64,000 nucleotides of DNA from Allolobophora icterica (GCA_963556255.1 OY744610.1:15263339-15327338); one strand, 5' to 3'; shown: positions 24,801-33,013, numbered from the stretch's first letter. Translations and numbers: made by a program. Notes: generated from the sequence alone by a model not told the origin.

Positions 24801-25818
24801 AGAGTATAAAACCTACAGGATCGGATGTAACGAAACTAATTCCGAGTTTAAACGATAAAAAGAAGTACGTTGTTCATTACGGTAATTTAAAGTTGTACGA
24901 AAGTCTCGGTTTGAAAATCGTTAAAATTCATCGAGGGTTAATATATTCGAAGAAAGCGCTTGGCTGAAAAAGTATATCAACCTGAATACGGAATTGAGAA
25001 CGAGAGCTACTAACGATTTCGAGAAGGACTTTTTCAAGTTGATGAATAATAGCGTCTTCGGTAAGACTATGGAATGTATCGAGAATCGAGTTGATGTACG
25101 ATTGGTGTGCGATGAGAAGGAAGCTACGAAGCTCACGGCGAAACCTAATTACGACGGTCGAACCATTTTCGATGAAAATCTAATCGCCGTTCACATGAAA
25201 AAGACCAAGTTGTTCTATAACAAGCCTATATATCTAGGTATGTGTATTTTAGACTCGAGACAGACTTTAATTTACGATTTCCATTATAATTACATCAAGA
25301 CCAAGTACGGAGATAGGGCTAAGCTATTATTCACCGATACGGATTCTCTAGCTTATGAAATTAAGACCGAAGACTTCTACACCGATATAGCTCCTGACAT
25401 TAGAAGCAGGTTCGACACGAGCGAGTACGCGAAAGATCATCCATCTGGTATAGAAACGGGTGTAAATAAGAAAGTTATCGGTATGTTCAAAGACGAGGCA
25501 GCGGGAAAACAGATCGAAGAATTCGTAGGTTTGAGGTCGAAGTTGTATTCGTACAGGCTGTCTGGTGTAGACCATAAGAAATGCAAGGGCGTGAAGAAAA
25601 ACGTGGTTAGTAAAACGATAACCCACGAAGATTACAAAGAGTGTGTGTTTACGAGAAGAGAACGGTTAAGAAAAATGAACGTTATAAGATCGTATCATCA
25701 CGATGTGTATACCGAAGAAGTAAATAAGGTCGCTCTTTCAGCCGACGATGACAAACGAGTGATATTGGAAGATGGTATACATACTTTAGCATACGGACAC
25801 TACTCGCTTCATCAATAA
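21880..25818 (+). pseudogene. POLB: Protein-primed family B DNA polymerase of element A, frameshifted
   Basis: Same polymerase as the intact copy at 45389-49180. The N-terminal SAP-like segment and the domain with GSSYIPLP and DDEECFKWC are in the first frame (to about 23070). The exonuclease (VYADFESF; NLSGYDSHLF; YNLSDVLLLAD), zinc module (CHICGGELG...DHCH) and polymerase motif A (YLDANNLYGWAM) are in the second (to about 24950). Motif B (KLMNNSVFGKT) and motif C (FTDTDS) are in the third. Two frameshifts, near 23065 and 24950, separate them, so no full-length enzyme can be made without recoding. The 5' end holds a tandem duplication of an LKGxNVxNKMD-coding unit, so the start (21880 or the AATAAAATG at 21972) is uncertain. 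Confidence 0.9.
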
Positions 25819-25839
25819 GAGTATTAGTTGAATATTAAA

Positions 25840-26274
25840 ATGAGTTTTACAACTGTCAAAAACATCGATGTCGAAGGCGTAGTTCTTCCAAATCAACCGC
25901 TAACGAATTTTGAATTATTGGATGCTGCGAAGAAGTTGAATATTCTGAATTTTAGAGGCGTGTTCTTACGAGACGAGCTGCCGAAGAAACCTAAACGGAA
26001 CGAATGTGGGATATTAAACCTAGACGATTCTAATGGGGTAGGCTCTCACTGGGTCGGTTTTTTAAAGAACGGTAGCGATAAGTTATATTTCGATAGTTAC
26101 GGTCTTCCTCCTCCTACCGAACTATTAAAGTATTTACGGCGCCCGGTGTTTTACAACAGCGAGCGAATACAGCCGGATAACGAAGTGTTTTGCGGTCATT
26201 TGTGTTTGTATGTACTGAAGAAAACGTGCAACAATGGTTGTAAATTTCAAGAAGTTATAAACGAATTATATTAA
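25840..26274 (+). CDS. PRO: Adenain-like cysteine protease (element A)
   Basis: 144 residues; start chosen at the ATG in ATATTAAAATG. The fold-defining order of adenovirus/Polinton C48-type maturation proteases is present: H70 in GSHWVGF, D85 in YFDSYG and the nucleophile C118 in FCGHLCLYVL. The role is cleavage of capsid precursor proteins during virion maturation. It lies directly after PolB and before the fibre-like gene, as in element B (44962-45387), whose product is closely similar. No disruption is visible. Confidence 0.9.
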   Translation: MSFTTVKNIDVEGVVLPNQPLTNFELLDAAKKLNILNFRGVFLRDELPKKPKRNECGILNLDDSNGVGSHWVGFLKNGSDKLYFDSYGLPPPTELLKYLRRPVFYNSERIQPDNEVFCGHLCLYVLKKTCNNGCKFQEVINELY

Positions 26275-26297
26275 ATAATATCGTCTATTAAAAAACA

Positions 26298-27326
26298 ATG
26301 CCAGTAGATAAATTCGGACATACAGATTCAGGATCTACGCAAAGAATAATTGCTGGTGGTGTTACGCTTAGTCAAGTAAATGCTAGTTTCCTTCGAATGG
26401 ATGGAGCAAACCCAGCGACTGGAAATCTAAAAATGGGTGGTCACGCGATAAAAGGTCTACCTACGACGAACGTTTCGGAAGCAGGAATGGATGAGGCTAT
26501 AAGTCGGGGGCAAGCCATAGATTTGATAACGAATCGCGCCGATGTACCGTCCAACGATAATCTAAAAGTGTCTAAAACCGGTGATACCATGACTGGCGAC
26601 CTATTCTTAAGCATCGGTAGGGACCTTAAGCGGGCGATAGGATGTAAGGATTTAGTTGGAAATAAAGTTTTTAATATATTGTTAGGAAATACAACGAATA
26701 AAATAGAAGGTCGATTAAACCAACCAATTACATTACAATCAACGGATGGATTTCGTTTTGGAATAAATAATGAAACCGCCTTAGAGATGGTTAAGTCGAC
26801 GGGTCAGTCTAAAATAAATGTGTATAAGCCCATCTTTATGCATGGTGCACACATTACGGGTCTACGCGATCCTAGCGGCGACGGCGATGCAGCGACTAAA
26901 AAATATGTTGATACGACTGCGGTCGGACCCATGCTTAGCGTTTACACTATATCTCAACAAGCCATAGTCGCTACAACTCACACAATAGTTTCTTTCGATA
27001 GAGTAAGATTCAATACCGATAGTAGTGATAACGGTACAGGACCGACTCGTTTCACTCCTGGTAAAGCCGGATACTATATCGTTACGACGTACATAGAATT
27101 TTGTAGCGCGAGTAATACCGCTTTTGCTAACGTCTTCCTGTATAAAAACGGGGTGTCGCACATGCAAATTGCGGGTGGAGGGGGTACGGGAATTGCGCAT
27201 AACAATTCAACCGGTAGTACTATAGTTTTTCTAACCGGCACCGATTACCTCGAGATATTCGTTTATTCGTCCATCGCCACAAACATAATAGCTAGAGACT
27301 TTTCAGTGGCATTCTTGCGACCTTAG
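26298..27326 (+). CDS. Fibre-like protein with phage-type repeats and C1q-like head (element A)
   Basis: 342 residues. The N-terminal two thirds has motifs typical of bacteriophage tail fibres: FLRMDGANPATGNLKMGGHA, SKTGDTMTGDLFLS and GDGDAATKKYVD (beta-strand repeat followed by the ...ATKKYVD linker). The last ~130 residues (VSFDRVRFNTDSSD ... FTPGKAGYYIVTTYIEFC ... NVFLYKNG ... GSTIVFLTGTDYLEIFVYS) look like a C1q/TNF-type jelly-roll head. A trimeric receptor-binding spike projecting from a capsid vertex is the simplest reading; this is inference. It ends facing the SAP gene, with a perfect hairpin between. Confidence 0.75.
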   Translation: MPVDKFGHTDSGSTQRIIAGGVTLSQVNASFLRMDGANPATGNLKMGGHAIKGLPTTNVSEAGMDEAISRGQAIDLITNRADVPSNDNLKVSKTGDTMTGDLFLSIGRDLKRAIGCKDLVGNKVFNILLGNTTNKIEGRLNQPITLQSTDGFRFGINNETALEMVKSTGQSKINVYKPIFMHGAHITGLRDPSGDGDAATKKYVDTTAVGPMLSVYTISQQAIVATTHTIVSFDRVRFNTDSSDNGTGPTRFTPGKAGYYIVTTYIEFCSASNTAFANVFLYKNGVSHMQIAGGGGTGIAHNNSTGSTIVFLTGTDYLEIFVYSSIATNIIARDFSVAFLRP

Positions 27327-27350
27327 TGATATAAAAGAAATTTTAACCGG

Positions 27351-27386
27351 AGATACCTATCGTTCGAGTACACGCGATAGGTATCT
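27351..27386. terminator. Perfect hairpin between convergent genes (element A)
   Basis: AGATACCTATCG and CGATAGGTATCT flank a 12-base loop, between the 3' ends of the fibre gene (plus) and SAP gene (minus). The equivalent junction of element B has a hairpin of unrelated sequence. A bidirectional 3'-end signal is inferred. Confidence 0.6.
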
Positions 27387-27403
27387 GTAAGTTGTTGCAT
27401 TAT

Positions 27404-27778
27404 TCAGAAGATGTCTTCAGCGTTTTCGTTTACATCGAAAACCGTAATTTCGTATCTGTTTTTATATACTTTCCCATTAAACATCGCTATTAAACCCGCG
27501 CTTTGGTTAAACGCTTTCGCGGCCTTATACATCGATGGGTATAAAACGATCGCGTCCGTTTCCTTATCCAAAATTTGTACGCGTTTAGGATGCGTTCTTA
27601 TACGTTTCAACCTTTCTTTTTCATCCTTACTCGTCACTTTCAGCGGTTGTTTATCCAACTCCTCCTGAGTAAGCACTCCTTTCTCGATCAGCAACGCCGC
27701 TAGTTTTGGTTTGTTGAGAAAAGAATACCTACTAATCTTATTCTCCTTCGCTAACTTTTGCAATTCTGTCAGTTTCAT
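27404..27778 (-). CDS. SAP plus NUMOD1-like DNA-binding protein (element A)
   Basis: 124 residues; start set at TATAAAATGAAACTG, inside a longer open frame. Residues 1-33 (LTELQKLAKENKISRYS ... KPKLAALLIEKG) match the helix-extended-helix SAP pattern. The C-terminal half (QILDKETDAIVLYPSMYKAA ... NGKVYKNRYEI) resembles the NUMOD1 modular DNA-binding motif of homing endonucleases. No nuclease domain is present. Element B has a longer homologue with a Ser/Glu tail. Chromatin or viral DNA binding is likely. Confidence 0.65.
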   Translation of the reverse strand: MKLTELQKLAKENKISRYSFLNKPKLAALLIEKGVLTQEELDKQPLKVTSKDEKERLKRIRTHPKRVQILDKETDAIVLYPSMYKAAKAFNQSAGLIAMFNGKVYKNRYEITVFDVNENAEDIF

Positions 27779-27831
27779 TTTATATATTACAAGAGTTTCT
27801 TTAAACACAGACTGTATTTTCATACAGACGA

Positions 27832-29121
27832 TTAATACACCACGCTCATTTTCTGTCCATCTGACTGGAAGTTTAGCAACTTATCTGAAATTATAACCGC
27901 GTAACCTTGCGTATCGGCGGGGACTGCGGCGCTAAAAGTAGCTTTGATTTGGATATCGACAACCGACGATTTCAGTCTTTCCGATTGTTTACTAACATCG
28001 AAAACTATAAGCGGATATAGATCTTTGTAATCGGCTGGAGTGATGTTGCTTTGCGTAATCAACGGATCCATTCCGTAGAACTTTTCGCTGAACGACGCCG
28101 CGTCTCTATAAGCTCTCGAAAATTTCTGGTTGGGAAACGATAGGTCGTAGTCGACCGCCGGATATCTCTCTTGATTCATCATCACGTACATGTTTTTGAG
28201 GTTGCAATGATCGAAAATCGAGGGGTTATGTTCTTGGTTGCCGTCGCTTCGAGCGGTTTGAAATCCTACGACTATCCATCTAGGTTTTTCAGGAGCCGTC
28301 TTGACGCTAAGACGCCAACTAAAAGTATTGGATTGAGGAACCCCTATAGTATCGCATTGTCGCGCTCGATATGCGACGGGTACCGATGCTTTCGATTCGA
28401 TAGTTTTGTACAATTGCATCTTCTCCATATCCGCCGGAGTAACGTGCGGCATAAACCACGAGATTTTCTCGACGTCGACTTTCCCAGCATCCACGGCAGC
28501 GAGTCTAAAAATAGCGTCGTTGTCCGATTTGCGAACCATCGTTAGCGTGTGCTTAAAACCGTACACTATTTTATCGTAATCCTCGCAGAATCCGAAAATA
28601 TGTTTCAGGGGCACGACGAAACTAAACGTTCCCTTAGTCGTTGGTTTTTGAATAAGATACCCTTGACGAGTCGCGAAACCCGCATTATCCGCTATAACCG
28701 CGGTTGTCGCAGTATCTTTACACCATAATTGATTAAGACCTTGCGCTTTGGCGAAGTCGTCCGGATATTTAAGCAAACCAAGCATCGTAGTTGCTTGTCC
28801 TGGGTGAAATACCGTTTCGATATCTTGATTCGATAGGGAATACGCGATTTGGCTGAAAAGATGCAAGAGTCCATTATTCGCGAGGGCTACTGCGTTAGCA
28901 TTAGCGTACGCCGTTCCATCCGCTTTGACTAGCCTACCTTCGAAAAGCAGGTAAGATTCGGCGGGATGGCAAAATAGATCTTGAGTTTCGATATTTATGC
29001 GAATCTCGCCGGGTGTGTTAAAAGTCGTTCTCGCTGCTGGTTCGTATTCATGCCATTCGTATTTTTCGATTCCTTCGTCGACCTCTGTGGGTTCTGTAAT
29101 GTTTAGAATATTCGATTGCAT
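27832..29121 (-). CDS. Major capsid protein candidate, double-jelly-roll type (element A)
   Basis: 429 residues, starting at AATTAAAATG. Motifs I associate with Polinton/adintovirus hexon-like proteins: LANNGLLHLFSQIAYSLSNQ, VVPLKHIFGFCEDYDKIVYG, FSWRLSVKTAPEKPRWIVVG and SFPNQKFSRAYRDAASFSEK. It is the largest structural gene, between the SAP gene and the core-like gene, the same place as in element B (435 residues). The frame is uninterrupted. Fold assignment rests on family resemblance, not on a structural search. Confidence 0.75.
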   Translation of the reverse strand: MQSNILNITEPTEVDEGIEKYEWHEYEPAARTTFNTPGEIRINIETQDLFCHPAESYLLFEGRLVKADGTAYANANAVALANNGLLHLFSQIAYSLSNQDIETVFHPGQATTMLGLLKYPDDFAKAQGLNQLWCKDTATTAVIADNAGFATRQGYLIQKPTTKGTFSFVVPLKHIFGFCEDYDKIVYGFKHTLTMVRKSDNDAIFRLAAVDAGKVDVEKISWFMPHVTPADMEKMQLYKTIESKASVPVAYRARQCDTIGVPQSNTFSWRLSVKTAPEKPRWIVVGFQTARSDGNQEHNPSIFDHCNLKNMYVMMNQERYPAVDYDLSFPNQKFSRAYRDAASFSEKFYGMDPLITQSNITPADYKDLYPLIVFDVSKQSERLKSSVVDIQIKATFSAAVPADTQGYAVIISDKLLNFQSDGQKMSVVY

Positions 29122-29144
29122 TTTAATTACTAAAGATTATTTAT

Positions 29145-29635
29145 TTAAACTCGCGCGACTTTCAATCCCGCTCCGTTTTTGTTGAGACCACGCACTAGAT
29201 CTCGAATGGACACGGCATTCGAAGAAGGTCTGTTAAGTCCGTCACCGGCTAGTATCTTATTAATATCAGTAGTTCCTACATCGTTATCGATTAGCCGTGC
29301 TAAGATAGCTGCATTCTCTTGCGTAAGCGCTGGTATCGGTTCGACCTTTTGGTTTTTGACTACGTGAGGCGATAGTGCTAAGGAAGCTAAGAGTTTAGCT
29401 GCGGTTTTATCCATCAATCGCTTACCAACCTCTACGGTGGTATTCTTTCCAACTTCTAGCGCCTTTTACCCAACTCTCTCGCGGCGTCTTTACCAGCGCT
29501 AAGGGCGGACGATGCGACTCGTTTACCGACATCCGAAGTGAAGAGCTTCTTGAGCACTCCCGTAATAGTATCCATTATTCCCGCTCCTCCTATAACGTGT
29601 TTTCTCTTAATTCTTCTATTAGCGATGACGAGCAT
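29145..29635 (-). pseudogene. Small basic core/minor-virion protein, frameshifted (element A)
   Basis: The start at 29635 reads a basic N-terminus, then KHVIGGAGIMDTITGVLKKL and an Ala/Lys-rich helix. It hits a stop near 29467 through a one-base shift and continues in the other frame to 29145 (LMDKTAAKLLASLALSPHVV). The intact homologue in element B is at 41381-41794. The GGAGxxD...amphipathic helix layout recalls membrane-active or core proteins of adenovirus-like capsids, but I cannot prove the relation. Confidence 0.7.
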
Positions 29636-29636
29636 G

Positions 29637-29665
29637 TTTTATAATCGCAATATTAAGTTTTTATA
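29637..29665. repeat. Direct repeat bracketing the acidic gene, left copy
   Basis: 29 bases that match 30289-30317 with a single T/C difference. On the minus strand the sequence encodes the last residues of the DUF8207-like protein (YKNLxLRL stop), so this copy is a leftover gene end. It marks the duplication that made room for the acidic gene. Confidence 0.85.
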
Positions 29666-29749
29666 TCCAGAACTGGATTGTTCGATGTTAGAATTACGAA
29701 TGTTTATTTATATTCTCCTGTTAATATAAAAACAACACGAGAATATAAA

Positions 29750-30229
29750 ATGGATTCCTACGAAGAATATGTTGAAAAATCGGCCGGCTCATTTTTAACT
29801 CTGGCTTCTAATAACGCAAAGATTATATCCCTTTTTATTTCCGAAGTAAAAGACGCTTGTAGTGAATTCGTAACCGACGTTTTCGACCTAGACGGAGACG
29901 CTTCAGAATGTAGCGAGTATAGCGACAGCGAGTGTAGCGACAGCGAGTGTAGCGACAGCGAGTATAGCGATTGCCACTACATTAAAGTAGTCTCTAACGC
30001 GGAGAATAATACTGAAGAGATCTCAGATTATAACTCGGATTACGACTCGGATTACGACTCGGATGAGCTTACCAAAAAGATCGTTGCTAATGAATTCGAG
30101 TTGATCATTCACGACCTTAAGAACAAGCTCAATAGCTTGGAAAAGAGGTATCTCACGGCGAAGGTTGCGTTTCATGAGCGTATGAACGACGAAATATGGG
30201 AGATGTTTACGACAACGTCAATTATGTAA
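29750..30229 (+). CDS. Acidic Ser/Asp-repeat protein, unique to element A
   Basis: 159 residues, start in GAATATAAAATGG. The N-terminal ~50 residues are helical (KSAGSFLTLASNNAKIISLF). A SEYSDSECSDSECSDSEYSD repeat follows (15-bp units), then DYNSDYDSDYDSDE, and a C-terminal probable coiled coil (IIHDLKNKLNSLEKRYLTAK). I do not recognise the family. It is on the opposite strand to its neighbours and has no counterpart in element B, where the flanking genes are only one base apart. Nucleic-acid mimicry or histone/core binding is possible for such acidic proteins; function unknown. Confidence 0.7.
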   Translation: MDSYEEYVEKSAGSFLTLASNNAKIISLFISEVKDACSEFVTDVFDLDGDASECSEYSDSECSDSECSDSEYSDCHYIKVVSNAENNTEEISDYNSDYDSDYDSDELTKKIVANEFELIIHDLKNKLNSLEKRYLTAKVAFHERMNDEIWEMFTTTSIM

Positions 30230-30234
30230 ACGAT

Positions 30235-30262
30235 ATTCTGTAACTAAAGCGAGTTACAGAAT
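30235..30262. terminator. Perfect hairpin after the acidic gene
   Basis: ATTCTGTAAC and GTTACAGAAT flank an 8-base loop, between the convergent acidic (plus) and DUF8207-like (minus) genes, six bases after the stop codon. Likely 3'-end signal. Confidence 0.55.
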
Positions 30263-30290
30263 CACACGACCGTAACTCTTCAAAGTTTTT

Positions 30291-31205
30291 TTATAATCGC
30301 AACATTAAGTTTTTATACCGTTCTTTGTCGATAACGTCTTGTTGTAATAACTCATCGCATATACCAACGATCTCGTTTCTCACTCCCGTATTACCCGCGC
30401 CGTAGCTAGCGAAACGCAGACTCAACATTTCTACTAAAGCATTCGGATCTTGTGGAATTACGACGACTCCTTTACCCGTCTTCGGCGTCTGTTTTCCAGA
30501 CTTCATTTCCCATATCGGTTTAATGATGTTTCTATACTTAGAGCCTCTAGACGATTTTGGTTTACTCGGATTGTTAGGTTGCCTCATCGCATTCGTCGCG
30601 TCTAGAATCTCGACGTAATCGGACATATCGTTGTCGTCGTAAATCGAACTGTTCGGTTTAGCCATAGTCACTAGCTCCCAAAGTCCTGGAGTACCTGTAT
30701 AAGTCTTCTCTCCGACTATTATATCGTCGTTCTGGAACGATACGCGTGTGTCTCCGATATAAAATTTCCCGTCTTTAGAATTTAGACCGAACGTCGTATC
30801 GGTAGACTTGGCTTTAGAGGTGTATTGACTTAGGTATTTCGTTGCCATGTCCCCTAATTCTAACCTTCTAACGTCTTCTATAGGATCCTCGTAAGCCTCT
30901 ATCGAGGGATACTGTGGAAGCTGTATGGCTTTTAACGACGACGATATCGACGCGGGAAGCGCTTTTAGAGCGTTAGACGTAGCTGCTGAATTTTCCTTAA
31001 TAGTAGATAACAAAGCGTTTTGTTCTTTCGATATCGTCGATTGCGAGTCGACGATCGGCTTGTACAACTTTACTAATTCTCGCTGCAATCCTATATCGCC
31101 TAGTTTCTCTGATAAATAATCTCGTTGAATGTTTTTCTTCGTCTTGAGAAACTCTTCGACGATAAAGTCTCTTTTGGTGGGATCGTTAATCTTTAGAAAT
31201 GACAT
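30291..31205 (-). CDS. DUF8207-like Polinton protein (element A)
   Basis: 304 residues, start in TTTAAAAAATG. An N-terminal helical region (IVEEFLKTKKNIQRDYLSEK ... IVDSQSTISKEQNALLSTIK) is followed by a globular core (DTTFGLNSKDGKFYIGDTRV ... VGEKTYTGTPGLWELVT), a basic Pro/Lys linker and a C-terminal helical part. The TGTPGLWEL(V/M)T core is the part I connect with DUF8207, a domain annotated in invertebrate Polinton-rich genomes. Function unknown; its place between core-like and membrane genes suggests a virion or assembly role. Uninterrupted here, frameshifted in element B. Confidence 0.7.
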   Translation of the reverse strand: MSFLKINDPTKRDFIVEEFLKTKKNIQRDYLSEKLGDIGLQRELVKLYKPIVDSQSTISKEQNALLSTIKENSAATSNALKALPASISSSLKAIQLPQYPSIEAYEDPIEDVRRLELGDMATKYLSQYTSKAKSTDTTFGLNSKDGKFYIGDTRVSFQNDDIIVGEKTYTGTPGLWELVTMAKPNSSIYDDNDMSDYVEILDATNAMRQPNNPSKPKSSRGSKYRNIIKPIWEMKSGKQTPKTGKGVVVIPQDPNALVEMLSLRFASYGAGNTGVRNEIVGICDELLQQDVIDKERYKNLMLRL

Positions 31206-31252
31206 TTTTTAAATAGGTGGTATAATGTTTTAAAGCGTTTTTGGAACACGCG

Positions 31253-31891
31253 TTAAAACATTGAAATGAAACGCGATAACGAACGTGATTTTACACACGT
31301 TTTACGTTCTACGTTTACGTTTATGTTTTCCGTTTCACGTTCTACGTTTTCCTTCGATTTCGCAAACGCGTCCTTCAACGACTCGGCTATAGTTTCTCCG
31401 CTATTTCTCGATTTTCTGATTTCTTCTTTCATTTCGTTAAATTTCACGCGTTCGTTTAGAATTAACGAGTATTCCTCGTCTGAAATATTACCGTCTTCCA
31501 AAGCTTTCGAGATGTAGTGACTGATAGTGTTGAGTTTCGCTTCAGCCAATGTTTTAATATTTTCGTGCTTCTCCGCCTTTGGCGTGAGCTTTCTGTTGAT
31601 CACGCGCCCGATCACGCTGAAAACACCCGCTCCAACCGCCAGTACTTGTAGACCTAACGCGATAGGTGCCGCGACTATCGTAGACAGAACCGTGATTGCC
31701 GAAGCAGTTGAGCCCAACGCGACTAGAGTCGATATACCGTCTACTACGTTGATAATCCTAACACCTTTACGATACTTTTTACCTAGAGTCTCTCTTTTTT
31801 TGAGTTCCCGCTCGAGCTCTTGTTGAATTTCAGTGATTTTCGAAAGTCGGAAAGCATGGGCGCTTCCATCGATTTTCAGTGGGATCTCCAT
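31253..31891 (-). CDS. Coiled-coil protein with hydrophobic hairpin (element A)
   Basis: 212 residues. Residues ~15-45 form a charged helix (LSKITEIQQELERELKKRET). Two hydrophobic stretches (VDGISTLVALGSTASAITVL; TIVAAPIALGLQVLAVGAGV) follow, then a second charged helix (ISDEEYSLILNERVKFNEMK). The C-terminal ~40 residues are encoded by an AACGTTT-type repeat and are low complexity. This looks like a membrane-inserted virion or host-membrane protein; family unrecognised. The homologue in B (39905-40426) is much more diverged than the capsid genes. Confidence 0.65.
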   Translation of the reverse strand: MEIPLKIDGSAHAFRLSKITEIQQELERELKKRETLGKKYRKGVRIINVVDGISTLVALGSTASAITVLSTIVAAPIALGLQVLAVGAGVFSVIGRVINRKLTPKAEKHENIKTLAEAKLNTISHYISKALEDGNISDEEYSLILNERVKFNEMKEEIRKSRNSGETIAESLKDAFAKSKENVERETENINVNVERKTCVKSRSLSRFISMF

Positions 31892-31919
31892 TCTTTTTAT
31901 AATAACGCGATATAATTTT

Positions 31920-32333
31920 TTAAACTGCGATATATTTTTGGTAATTAACGAAACATAACGAATCGCCTTCGATTATACTAACTACGGAATCGGAGTCGTT
32001 TTGAATAGTAATTTCGATGTCTTCTACTTGTCCGATAACGACTCCATCTCGTAGACTGCAGCCGCTCGCTTCGATTTCCTGTCTAAGCGAAACTAAACAC
32101 GATCCTTTCGTCATTCGAACACCTAGTCCTAGCGCCACCGTAGCTGTTTCTCTAGGTTGAATCGTTATCAGTTGTTGCGCAAAAATCTCCCATCTTAGTC
32201 CACCCAGTTGTCTGCAGGGTGTATGCGTCACTTTTTTCAACGTCCAACGCACCTCTTTCGGTTGGGTTCTAACTTCAACCCGTCGAGTGGGTCTCGTTAT
32301 AAATTTATGAATAGGCCTGTTGAATCCCGACAT
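31920..32333 (-). CDS. dUTPase-fold-like small protein (element A)
   Basis: 137 residues, start in ATAAAATG. The C-terminal ~80 residues (TVALGLGVRMTKGSCLVSLR ... GVVIGQVEDIEITIQNDSDS ... IIEGDSLCFVNYQ) follow the strand order of trimeric dUTPases (GxGVxxPxG, motif 3 region, NxSD, xxGDxxxQ). The catalytic Asp of motif 3 and the Ser-Gly-rich motif 2 are not recognisable, so enzymatic activity is doubtful. A structural trimer, perhaps a capsid cement or turret, is an alternative. N-terminus is Arg-rich. Homologue at 39456-39872. Confidence 0.5.
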   Translation of the reverse strand: MSGFNRPIHKFITRPTRRVEVRTQPKEVRWTLKKVTHTPCRQLGGLRWEIFAQQLITIQPRETATVALGLGVRMTKGSCLVSLRQEIEASGCSLRDGVVIGQVEDIEITIQNDSDSVVSIIEGDSLCFVNYQKYIAV

Positions 32334-32354
32334 TTTATTTATACGAGGATTATT

Positions 32355-32981
32355 TTAAAGCAACATACCGAGAATCGGAATATTTTGGAAAGGTGAATTA
32401 GGACCTAGTAAAAGCCCGGAACCTGTTTTCATATACAACCCGCTACCCGTTTTCATATACAACCCACTACCCGTTTTCATATACAATCCCATTCCCATCG
32501 TACTACCTTTCGACCATGGAGACAGATACAACCCATTTCCATCCGGTCTTACTTTACAAGCCAGGCCGTCTCTATTAACGTACACTACTCCCGATCCGCT
32601 TATTTTATCGATAATTTTCGAAGTAGCTGCTGAACCTAATCCGCTTAAAGCTCCAGTTGCAAGACTTGGCAGAACGCTAGAAAGAAGAAATTTTCCAGCT
32701 GTAGCTAGAAGTGGTAATAACGCTGGAAGGAACCCACCTTCGACTTTCATATTATGGTGTATTTGCGTTTTACTCATTTTGATCGTCGTGCCCTTTCCAT
32801 TCTGACAAGCATTCTTCATTTTATTAATTTGCGCTTTCGTAAAAGCTAAAACGTGGTCTCCATCCATATCATCGTGAGATAGTCTAATACTAACGCCATC
32901 GATTCCCGCTTCAAGCGCTCGTTTAATCTTGTCTTTTTGTCCTTCCGAAATATTAACACAGAAGTTTGTGTACTGAGTCAT
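32355..32981 (-). CDS. Hydrophobic/glycine-rich virion protein, pX-like (element A)
   Basis: 208 residues, start in TATATAAAATG. The N-terminal half (NISEGQKDKIKRALEAGIDG ... LAFTKAQINKMKNACQNGKG) is a soluble domain. Then comes a strongly hydrophobic segment (GGFLPALLPLLATAGKFLLS ... LPSLATGALSGLGSAATSKI), a short beta-like stretch, and a C-terminus with three perfect GLYMKTGSG units (27-bp repeat, about 32416-32496). I compare it with adintovirus pX-type virion proteins from memory. Membrane activity during entry is inference. Confidence 0.6.
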   Translation of the reverse strand: MTQYTNFCVNISEGQKDKIKRALEAGIDGVSIRLSHDDMDGDHVLAFTKAQINKMKNACQNGKGTTIKMSKTQIHHNMKVEGGFLPALLPLLATAGKFLLSSVLPSLATGALSGLGSAATSKIIDKISGSGVVYVNRDGLACKVRPDGNGLYLSPWSKGSTMGMGLYMKTGSGLYMKTGSGLYMKTGSGLLLGPNSPFQNIPILGMLL

Positions 32982-33013
32982 TTTATATATAACTAAGATA
33001 AAGTTTTAAGTCT

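Noticed and set aside
26298..27326. Bacteriophage contamination as source of the fibre-like gene
   Set aside because: The gene lies within a Polinton bounded by terminal repeats and host duplications, is present in both elements, and has an animal-type head domain.
31920..32333. Active dUTPase
   Set aside because: Motifs 2 and 3, including the catalytic Asp, cannot be recognised.
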